Shown here: in pieces, positions 1 through 5,649 of the stretch | Numbering within the stretch: the first letter of the stretch is position 1 | Layout: each line of letters begins with the position of its first letter | From: Nocardioidaceae bacterium | Lineage (GTDB): Bacteria > Actinomycetota > Actinomycetes > Propionibacteriales > Nocardioidaceae | Assembly: GCA_013693815.1 (NCBI GenBank) | Contig: CP059259.1 | Location: 2,173,343-2,178,991, forward strand | DNA length: 5,649 bases | Reading direction: 5' to 3' | Made by a program: the position numbers and the translations under genes | The notes under the pieces: generated by a model | The model's input: the letters and a program-made list of their open reading frames with translations, nothing else | Databases searched by the model: none | Told to the model about the DNA's origin: nothing

Positions 1-488
<488 letters not shown>

Positions 489-492
<4 letters not shown>

Positions 493-1055
493 GCCGCGCC
501 CTTCTCCCGCAGGTACTTGCGGGCGGCCTTGATCTCAGCCCGCCGACGCCGTCGGGAGCGGCGCATCTCGACCTGCATCTCCATCCAGATCCGGTCCCGG
601 GCATCAGCCGACAACGCTCGCCGCAAGCCGTGGCTCACCGCAACCACGCCCACCAAAGAGGCTCGCAGCGGCTGCGCCGGCACCCAGATCGGTCGCGCGG
701 ATTCCACCGCTGTCACGAACCTCGCCTCGACAGGCAGCGCCTGGGCCTGCTGGTCGGGTTCGCCAAGCTCGGTGATCAGGTACGGGGTCACCACCTCCGA
801 CGGAGTCTTCTCGGCCACCCCGTCGAAATCAGCGCGATCAGGGAGCCCAGAAGCCTGCGTGGTCTGGGTCGAGAGCTCCTCCAGGCGAGTGCCGAGGTCG
901 GCAACGTCGGAGCGGGCCGCCGCGAGCTCGGTGCTCAACTGCGCCACCAGATGCCTCTCCCGGCGCGCCAGCCGCCGCAGCGCGACCAGGGTGACCACCA
1001 GGAGGACGAGGACAAGCAGGCACAGCCCGATCACCGCGTATACCCAGGGGTCCAT
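489..1055 (-). CDS. Membrane-anchored coiled-coil protein of unknown function, between rarA and alaS
   Basis: I do not recognise a named family. The 188-residue product starts with one strong membrane segment (about residues 4-26, WVYAVIGLCLLVLVLLVVTLV), followed by a heptad-like helical stretch (about 28-65) that is probably coiled coil. A variable linker leads to a well-structured segment (about 88-150, PYLITELGEP, then FVTAVESARPIWVPAQPLRASLVGVVAVSHGLRRAL). A very basic C-terminus (DRIWMEMQVEMRRSRRRRR, 154-172, then AEIKAARKYLREKG) closes it. The likely topology is a short N-terminus outside and most of the protein in the cytoplasm, where the arginine cluster could touch nucleic acid, ribosomes or lipid headgroups; that is inference. 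In some actinomycetes a DUF948-type protein sits near this position; this one shares the layout of one helix plus coiled coil, but I would not assign it to DUF948. The ATG at 1055 follows the rarA stop by 11 bases. Confidence 0.85.
499..508 (-). promoter_or_regulatory. Ribosome binding site for the DUF6167-like gene
   Basis: On the minus strand this reads GGGAGAAGGG, six bases before the ATG at 492, and lies within the last codons of the upstream gene. It supports that start and shows that the ATGA-overlapping gene can recruit ribosomes itself as well as by coupling. Confidence 0.6.
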
Positions 1056-1066
1056 ATCGCCTGACC

Positions 1067-2437
1067 CTACCTGCCGCGTGTGTCGCCTCGCAGTAGCACG
1101 CGGATGCGCTCCAGCCGTTCCTTGACGGCCGCCTCAGCTCCCAGTGCAGTCGGTCGGTAGTACTCGGCACCGTCGATGACATCAGGAGCATACTGCTGAG
1201 CAGCGATCCCGTAGGGCTCGTCGTGGGCGTAGATGTATCCGGAGCCGTGCCCGATCGAGCGGGATCCGGAGTAATGCGCGTCGCGCAGATGCGGCGGGAC
1301 GGTGCCGACCTTCCCGCTGCGGACGTCGCCCAGGGCCTGGTCGATCGCGACGATGACCGCATTGGACTTGGGAGCCACGGCCAGCGCGATGGTGGCCTGG
1401 GCGAGGTTGAGGCGCCCTTCGGGCAGCCCGATCAGCTGTACGGCTTGGGCGGCGGCAACTGCTGTGGTCAGCGCCGTCGGGTCCGCCAGTCCGATGTCTT
1501 CCGAGGCTAGGATCACCAAGCGGCGAGCGATGAATCGCGGGTCCTCACCGGCCTCGATCATTCGGGCCAGATAGTGCAGGGCGGCATCGGGGTCTGAGCC
1601 CCGGACCGACTTGATGAACGCCGAGATGACGTCGTAGTGCTGGTCGCCCTGGCGGTCATACCGCACAGCCGCGCGATCCACCGCCGTCTCGGCGATCTCG
1701 ACGTCGATCACCGTCACATCCCGAACTGCCGCGGCACCGGCAGCGGCCTCCAGGTAGGTGAGCGCTCGGCGCGCGTCCCCTCCGGCCAGCCGGACCAAGT
1801 GGGCCAGAGCCTCCTCCTCGATATCGACCGAGCCGCCCAGTCCGCGCTCGACATCACTGAGCGCTTCCCGGAGGACCTGCTCGATATCGGCATCGGTCAG
1901 CGATTCCAAGGTGAGCAGCAGGCTGCGGGACAACAGCGGAGAGATCACCGAGAAGAACGGGTTCTCGGTGGTGGCCGCGACCAGGGTCACCCAGCGATTC
2001 TCGACGCCGGGTAGAAGCGCATCTTGTTGCGCCTTGCTGAACCTGTGCACCTCATCGACGAACAGCACCGTCTCCCGGCCGGTACGCACCAGCTCGGCCC
2101 GAGCTGTCTCGATCGCGGCACGCACTTCCTTGACGCCCGCCGACACCGCGGAAACCTCGATGAAATGGCGGTCGCTCTGCCCTGAGACGATCGAGGCGAT
2201 CGTGGTCTTGCCGGTGCCCGGTGGCCCCCACAAGATCAACGACATCGGTTGATCGCCCTCGATCAGCTGACGCAGCGGAGAGCCCGGCGCACGCAACTGC
2301 TGCTGTCCGACCAGCTCGTCGAGGCTGCGTGGCCGCATTCGGACCGCGAGCGGCGCAGAGGCATGAGTGTTGCCGGACAGGGAGCCCCCTGTGATCGGGG
2401 GCCGCTGGGCACCCGGGATCTCGAACAACCCGTCCAC
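1067..2437 (-). CDS. rarA: Replication-associated recombination protein A (RarA/MgsA AAA+ ATPase)
   Basis: A clamp-loader-like AAA+ ATPase that acts at stalled or gapped replication forks (MgsA in E. coli, WRNIP1/Mgs1 in eukaryotes). The full-length 456-residue product shows [17 protein letters not shown] (30-46), Walker A GPPGTGKT (71-78), Walker [10 protein letters not shown] (125-133), a sensor 1 region AATTENPFF (154-162), an arginine-finger candidate in PLLSRS (R171), and a sensor 2-like GGDARRAL (219-226). The C-terminal tetramerisation region is typical: [23 protein letters not shown] (268-290), [10 protein letters not shown] (383-392) and [17 protein letters not shown] (400-416). The start is GTG at 2437. 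The same frame is closed by a TGA at 2456-2458, which is also the stop of the upstream ATPase gene, with no other start codon between, so this GTG is the earliest possible start. No purine-rich ribosome binding site precedes it, suggesting leaderless or coupled translation. Confidence 0.97.
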   Translation of the reverse strand: MDGLFEIPGAQRPPITGGSLSGNTHASAPLAVRMRPRSLDELVGQQQLRAPGSPLRQLIEGDQPMSLILWGPPGTGKTTIASIVSGQSDRHFIEVSAVSAGVKEVRAAIETARAELVRTGRETVLFVDEVHRFSKAQQDALLPGVENRWVTLVAATTENPFFSVISPLLSRSLLLTLESLTDADIEQVLREALSDVERGLGGSVDIEEEALAHLVRLAGGDARRALTYLEAAAGAAAVRDVTVIDVEIAETAVDRAAVRYDRQGDQHYDVISAFIKSVRGSDPDAALHYLARMIEAGEDPRFIARRLVILASEDIGLADPTALTTAVAAAQAVQLIGLPEGRLNLAQATIALAVAPKSNAVIVAIDQALGDVRSGKVGTVPPHLRDAHYSGSRSIGHGSGYIYAHDEPYGIAAQQYAPDVIDGAEYYRPTALGAEAAVKERLERIRVLLRGDTRGR

Positions 2438-2444
2438 GACGGTG

Positions 2445-2450
2445 ATTCTA
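2445..2450 (-). promoter_or_regulatory. Candidate -10 box of a leaderless rarA promoter
   Basis: The minus strand reads TAGAAT here, matching the actinobacterial TANNNT -10 pattern. Seven bases (2438-2444) separate it from the GTG at 2437, so transcription could start at or next to the GTG. This fits the lack of a ribosome binding site in the 18-base gap. No convincing -35 box is seen about 17 bases upstream, which falls inside the preceding gene, so this could be chance. Confidence 0.35.
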
Positions 2451-2455
2451 GGCGG

Positions 2456-4219
2456 TCACGAAACCCCCGACTGCTGGATGAGCCGGTCCCGCTCGGCGCG
2501 GCGCCGGCGCTGCTCGTCGGGGTCGGGAACCGGAACTGCGGACACCAGCCGCCTGGTGTAGTCGTTGCGAGGGGCGGCGACGACCTGCTCGGTCGGGCCG
2601 AGCTCGACGATCTTGCCGAAATGCATGACCGCGATCCGCTCGGCGAGTATCTCCACCACACCCAGATCGTGGCTGATGAACAGACAGGCGAACCCGTGCT
2701 CGCGCTGCAGTTCCTGGAACAGGTCCAACACCTTTGCCTGCACGGACACGTCCAAGGCCGAGGTGGGCTCGTCAGCCACCAATAGCCGTGGCTGCAGGGC
2801 CAAGGCGCGGGCGATACCGACCCGTTGACGTTGACCACCGGACAGCTCGTGCGGGTAACGGTTACGAAACTCGCGCTGCAGCTGCACGCTGTCCAGGAGT
2901 TCCTCAACCCGTTTCTGCAGTTGTTTGCCACGCAGTTTCTGGTGCAGGTAGAGCGGCTCACCGATGGACTCGCCTACCGGGAACCGCGGGTTGAGCGAGG
3001 ACCCGGGGTCCTGGAACACGATGCCAACCTTGTCCCGCAGCGGGCGCAGGTCCTTGGCTTTGGCTCCCCGCATGTCGAAGCCCGCCACCTCCAGGCGCCC
3101 ACCTGCGACCGGAAGCAGGCCGACCACGGCCCGCCCGATCGTGGTCTTGCCCGAACCCGACTCACCGACCAGCCCCATCACCTCGCCTTGCCGCAGTGTG
3201 AAGCTGACGTCGTCGACGGCGCGAAACACCGGCTGGTTACCCCTCTTCGGGTACTCCAGGACCAGGTTCTCCGCAACCAGCACCAGCTCCTCGGCGCCAG
3301 TCCGATCAACTGCCTCAGTGGCAGCGGTCGGGGTTGGCTCAGGCTGCGTTACCTGATATTGCTCGGTGCCGGCGTCCGCCGCAGCCTGAGCAACGACGGA
3401 GCCGAAGTGCGGCACTGCTGCCAGCAGTTGCTGGGTGTAGGGGTGCTGGGGGCGGTGGAAGATCTCATCAGCGGTGCCGGTCTCGACGATCCGGCCCTGC
3501 TGCATCACGACGATCCGGTCTGCCATGTCGGCGACCACACCCATGTCGTGGGTGATCAAGACGATGCCGGCGTTGATCCGCTCACGCAGATCGCGCATCA
3601 GCTTCAAGATCTCGGCCTGAACCGTGACGTCCAACGCCGTGGTCGGTTCGTCGGCGATCAGCAGGCCCGGTTCGCACGCGAGCGCCTGAGCGATCATGGC
3701 GCGCTGTCGTTGGCCACCGGAGAGTTGGTGCGGGAACGCGTTGAAGCGACGCTCCGGCTCGGGTATCTCGACCATCGTGAGTAGCTCGATCGCCCGCGCC
3801 TTGGCTTCTTTGGGCGACATGATGAAGTGCGAGCGAAGGGTCTCGGTGATCTGGAAGCCGATCGTGTAGACCGGGTTCATCGCCGTCATCGGCTCCTGGA
3901 AAATGACCGCAATCTCTTTGCCGCGGATGCGTCGCAGCGGTGCGCCCGTCAGCCCGATCAGCTCATTCCCGTGCAGCTTGGCGCTACCGGTGGCTCGGCC
4001 GTTGCTGGGCAGCAGCCCGACCAGCGCCATCGACGACTGGGTCTTGCCCGAGCCCGACTCGCCGACGATCGCGAGCACTTCACCGCGATTGACCGTGTAG
4101 CTCACGTCCACCGTGGCCGGGTACCAGTCTCCGTCGACGTAGAAGGAGACGCTGAGGTCCTCGACCTCGAGGACCGGGCCGCCGTTGCCGGGCGCGCTCG
4201 CGCCAGAGGTGGTGCTCAT
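2456..4219 (-). CDS. Fused dipeptide/oligopeptide ABC transporter ATPase (DppD-DppF fusion)
   Basis: This cytoplasmic motor of a peptide-type ABC importer carries both ATPases in one 587-residue chain, as in GsiA-like proteins and the mycobacterial OppD. The first domain (about 15-275) has Walker A GESGSGKT (53-60), Q-loop Q108, signature LSGGQRQR (166-173), Walker B LLIADEP (186-192) and H-loop H224. The second (about 312-565) has Walker A GESGSGKT (352-359), Q-loop Q403, signature LSGGQRQR (459-466), Walker B LLVADEP (479-485) and H-loop H517. Both sites look intact. Each domain ends in the peptide-transporter pattern (HPYTQQLLAAVP, 259-270; NDYTRRLVSAVP, 552-563). A Thr/Pro/Glu-rich linker (about 283-310) joins them. 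Only two cysteines are present (182, 512), so the cysteine-rich tail seen in many OppD/DppD proteins is missing. The substrate cannot be read from the ATPase; peptides are the default, but glutathione or nickel relatives exist. It belongs with the permease at 4955-5649. Confidence 0.95.
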   Translation of the reverse strand: MSTTSGASAPGNGGPVLEVEDLSVSFYVDGDWYPATVDVSYTVNRGEVLAIVGESGSGKTQSSMALVGLLPSNGRATGSAKLHGNELIGLTGAPLRRIRGKEIAVIFQEPMTAMNPVYTIGFQITETLRSHFIMSPKEAKARAIELLTMVEIPEPERRFNAFPHQLSGGQRQRAMIAQALACEPGLLIADEPTTALDVTVQAEILKLMRDLRERINAGIVLITHDMGVVADMADRIVVMQQGRIVETGTADEIFHRPQHPYTQQLLAAVPHFGSVVAQAAADAGTEQYQVTQPEPTPTAATEAVDRTGAEELVLVAENLVLEYPKRGNQPVFRAVDDVSFTLRQGEVMGLVGESGSGKTTIGRAVVGLLPVAGGRLEVAGFDMRGAKAKDLRPLRDKVGIVFQDPGSSLNPRFPVGESIGEPLYLHQKLRGKQLQKRVEELLDSVQLQREFRNRYPHELSGGQRQRVGIARALALQPRLLVADEPTSALDVSVQAKVLDLFQELQREHGFACLFISHDLGVVEILAERIAVMHFGKIVELGPTEQVVAAPRNDYTRRLVSAVPVPDPDEQRRRRAERDRLIQQSGVS

Positions 4220-4225
4220 CGAGTG

Positions 4226-4231
4226 CCCCTT
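4226..4231 (-). promoter_or_regulatory. Ribosome binding site of the fused ATPase gene
   Basis: The minus strand reads AAGGGG, six bases before the ATG at 4219. It supports that ATG as the start and shows that the ATPase gene is translated from a leadered mRNA, unlike the two apparently leaderless genes nearby. Confidence 0.65.
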
Positions 4232-4313
4232 AGAGATCCCGCCGATAGGGCGAAGCCTGCTGCGCGTCGCCCCACGAGTTCATCGGCGTTGTCGAGCTGT
4301 GCAGATTTAGGCA

Positions 4314-4331
4314 CCGGGCTATCCAGCCCGG
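4314..4331. repeat. Inverted repeat / hairpin in the ATPase leader region
   Basis: A perfect 7-base inverted repeat, CCGGGCT and AGCCCGG, encloses a 4-base loop (ATCC on the plus strand). Six of seven pairs are G-C. It lies about 95 bases upstream of the ATPase start and about 85 bases upstream of the PH start. No run of T follows on either strand, so it is not a standard intrinsic terminator. It could be an operator or an mRNA structure in a transcript running from the permease into the ATPase gene. Confidence 0.5.
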
Positions 4332-4404
4332 CTCTCTCCTCCGCCTTGCGGCCCATCCCGTGGCTGCGCCGCTCGCGACGGCAGCCCCCATCGGCGGAAC
4401 CTCT

Positions 4405-4410
4405 TACCCT
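4405..4410 (+). promoter_or_regulatory. Candidate -10 box of a leaderless promoter for the PH-domain gene
   Basis: TACCCT matches TANNNT and ends six bases before the ATG at 4417, the spacing expected if transcription starts at the ATG. No ribosome binding site lies close to that ATG; the nearest purine-rich stretch, GGCGGA at 4393-4398, is too far. No clear -35 box is seen. Confidence 0.4.
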
Positions 4411-4416
4411 TGCCTG

Positions 4417-4950
4417 ATGGACTCGATCACGGTGCTGCGCTCCGGTTCGTCGCGGGTGATCGGTGCCTCGGCAGTTGCGTTCGCCGTGGTCGGCCTGATC
4501 ACGCTGGCACTGCAGGGCTCCGGCGCCGACCTGGCGAGGTATGCCGGAGGGCTCCTCGCCTTGGCTTGGGTGGCTTACGCCTGCCTGTGGCGTCCTGAGG
4601 TCGAGATCAGCGATGGCGGTGTCTGCATGAGAAACCCGCTGCGGACGATCCGGATTCCCTGGCCCGCCGTGACTCGGATCGAGGGACGGTACGGGCTGCG
4701 CCTGGACACCGCATACGGACGTTTCTCTGCATGGGGTGCTGCCGCGCCACGCGGCCGTGACCGAATGCATGACATCGAGAGCGAGGCGGCGATGCTGGTC
4801 CGCAACCACCTGGAGGGTCTGCAACGTCTCGGTCATCTGGACAACCCCCGACTCGAGCGGGACAGCGCCGATGTCAGCTGGGATGTGCCGCTGATCGCTT
4901 TGGGGGTGCTCATTCTCGTGGTGGCCATCGCCGGACCTGTGCTTGCCTGA
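4417..4950 (+). CDS. PH-domain (bPH6-like) integral membrane protein
   Basis: The 177-residue product has two membrane segments near the N-terminus (about 14-33 and 42-57), a short beta-rich PH-like core (about 58-112) and a third membrane segment at the C-terminus (about 157-175). The core reads RPEVEISDGGVCMRNPLRTIRIPW (59-82), then EGRYGLRLDTAYGRFSAWG (89-107). This fits the bacterial PH domain 6 (PF10756) pattern common in actinobacteria, assigned from memory. The role of these proteins is unknown; bacterial PH domains usually mediate protein contacts at the membrane rather than lipid binding. The ATG at 4417 is chosen over a GTG at 4360 because the extra 19 residues look non-native and a -10-like box sits just before the ATG. 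It is the only plus-strand gene here. It starts 197 bases from the divergent ATPase gene and its stop is four bases from the convergent permease stop. Confidence 0.88.
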   Translation: MDSITVLRSGSSRVIGASAVAFAVVGLITLALQGSGADLARYAGGLLALAWVAYACLWRPEVEISDGGVCMRNPLRTIRIPWPAVTRIEGRYGLRLDTAYGRFSAWGAAAPRGRDRMHDIESEAAMLVRNHLEGLQRLGHLDNPRLERDSADVSWDVPLIALGVLILVVAIAGPVLA

Positions 4951-4954
4951 TCCA

Positions 4955-5649
4955 TCAGTCCACCTGACCGGCCCGCTCAGCGGCCTTGGCCATCTTGCGC
5001 GCCGAAGGGATCCGCTTCTGTCGCGGATCGAACGCGTCGCGCAAACCGTCGCCGATGAAGTTCACCGAGAGCGCGATCAAAATGATGAACAGGCCCGGCC
5101 ACCAGAACAGCCACGGACGCGCCGAGAAGGCCGACTGGTAGTCCGCGATCATCTTGCCCAAGGAGATGTCGGGTGAGGAGATGCCGAAGCCGAGGTAGGA
5201 CAACGAGGTCTCCAGCAGAACGGCCGCCGACATCAACAGAGTGGTGTTGACGATGATCACGCCCATGGCGTTGGGGATCATGTGCTTGCGAATGATCCGG
5301 AACGGGCTTGCTCCTGCGACTTTGGCGGCGTCGACGAACTCGCGCTCACGCAGCGACAGAAACTCACCGCGCACCAACCGTGCCAGCGTGGTCCAGGAGA
5401 TCACCCCGAGTGCCAGCGCAAGCCAGAACCAGCCGCTGGCGTTGATCAACTTGCCGAGCACCGCGCCGATGACCAGCACCGGGAAGGTGATGAACAGGTC
5501 GGTGAAACGCATCAGAGCCTGGTCGATGCCGCCCCGGAAGTAACCCGAGACGGCGCCGATCGCCATTCCTATCAGCGCCGAGGTGATGCCGATGACCACC
5601 ATCACGTTCACCGAGGTTTGCACGCCCTTCATCGTCAGCGCGAACGCGC
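4955..5649 (-). CDS. Peptide ABC transporter permease, DppC/OppC type (5' part outside window)
   Basis: One of two membrane subunits forming the translocation pore of a dipeptide/oligopeptide-type importer. The visible 230 residues are open to the right edge, so the true start lies beyond it; an internal ATG at 5632 is unlikely to be the start because family members have about 50-100 residues before this point, including a first membrane helix. Visible membrane segments lie at about 14-36, 52-68, 74-90, 128-147 and 180-198 of the fragment. The ATPase-coupling EAA loop is clear: EFVDAAKVAGASPFRIIRKHMIPN (103-126). VLLETSLSYLGFGISSPDISLGKMI (143-167) and the closing GDGLRDAFDPR (199-209) are family hallmarks of the DppC side. 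It pairs with the fused ATPase at 2456-4219, although the plus-strand PH gene lies between them. The stop faces the PH stop with a four-base gap. Confidence 0.95.
   Translation of the reverse strand, partial: AFALTMKGVQTSVNVMVVIGITSALIGMAIGAVSGYFRGGIDQALMRFTDLFITFPVLVIGAVLGKLINASGWFWLALALGVISWTTLARLVRGEFLSLREREFVDAAKVAGASPFRIIRKHMIPNAMGVIIVNTTLLMSAAVLLETSLSYLGFGISSPDISLGKMIADYQSAFSARPWLFWWPGLFIILIALSVNFIGDGLRDAFDPRQKRIPSARKMAKAAERAGQVD

Larger units (their letters stand above)
4220..4416. other. Divergent intergenic region between the ATPase and PH-domain genes
   Basis: This 197-base gap separates two start codons pointing away from each other. It holds the ATPase ribosome binding site (4226-4231), a GC-rich hairpin (4314-4331) and the candidate PH-gene -10 box (4405-4410). 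Reading the minus strand across it I found no TANNNT hexamer suitably placed to serve the ATPase gene. No small gene is convincing: the one minus-strand open frame crossing it continues antisense into the PH gene and resembles no protein. Confidence 0.7.

Noticed and set aside
2825..3784. 319-codon plus-strand open frame opposite the fused ATPase
   Set aside because: The minus-strand frame carries every ABC ATPase motif here. Long antisense frames are expected in high-GC coding DNA, and this one resembles no protein.
4360..4416. Upstream GTG start for the PH-domain protein
   Set aside because: The added 19 residues have no family-like sequence, no ribosome binding site precedes the GTG, and the candidate -10 box falls inside the extension.
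4220..4416. Riboswitch or T-box in the divergent gap
   Set aside because: Apart from one simple hairpin I see no conserved core of a known riboswitch class and no T-box sequence.
4216..4836. 206-codon minus-strand open frame whose stop overlaps the ATPase start as ATGA
   Set aside because: It runs antisense through most of the PH gene, its translation has no membrane, domain or family-like pattern and odd composition, and the PH frame matches a known family. The ATGA overlap is explained by the fixed ATGAGC start of the ATPase gene.
4947..4958. Short inverted repeat CTGAT-CC-ATCAG at the junction of the PH and permease stops, as a possible bidirectional terminator
   Set aside because: The stem is five bases with a two-base loop and no T-run, and most of the symmetry follows from two TGA stops facing each other.

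Overview
The window is compact, high-GC, gene-dense DNA from a bacterial chromosome. The gene content points to an actinomycete (Actinomycetota): an alaS neighbourhood carrying a DUF6167-like small protein, an actinobacterial-style rarA, a bPH6-type PH-domain membrane protein, and start sites that look leaderless. I cannot name the genus. Nothing suggests a phage, plasmid, transposon or CRISPR locus, and no RNA gene was recognised.

Layout, read along the minus strand, which carries six of the seven genes. The right edge (4955-5649) holds the 3' part of a DppC/OppC-type peptide ABC transporter permease. Next in the minus-strand direction, but on the opposite strand, is a small PH-domain membrane protein (4417-4950, plus). 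Beyond a 197-base divergent gap lies a double-length ATPase (2456-4219) that fuses the DppD and DppF nucleotide-binding subunits in one polypeptide. It is followed after 18 bases by rarA (1067-2437), after 11 bases by a membrane-anchored coiled-coil protein of unknown function (489-1055), then with a 4-base ATGA overlap by a DUF6167-like protein (205-492), and with a 1-base TGATG overlap by the start of alaS (1-205, cut by the window edge).

There are two functional blocks. The right block is peptide import: permease and fused ATPase, with the other permease and the substrate-binding protein presumably beyond the right edge. The left block is the housekeeping rarA - unknown - DUF6167 - alaS group, where tight overlaps suggest translational coupling into alaS. 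The ATPase gene sits directly upstream of rarA with no visible terminator, so transport and housekeeping genes may share transcripts. A candidate -10 box just before the rarA GTG would allow a separate leaderless rarA transcript.

The most interesting feature is the plus-strand PH gene lodged between two minus-strand genes of one transporter. If the transporter is transcribed as one unit, its mRNA is antisense to the whole PH gene, as in a noncontiguous operon. I saw no clear promoter for the ATPase gene in the divergent gap, which fits this, though it does not prove it. I found no sign of a wholly new system; the remaining observations are modest.
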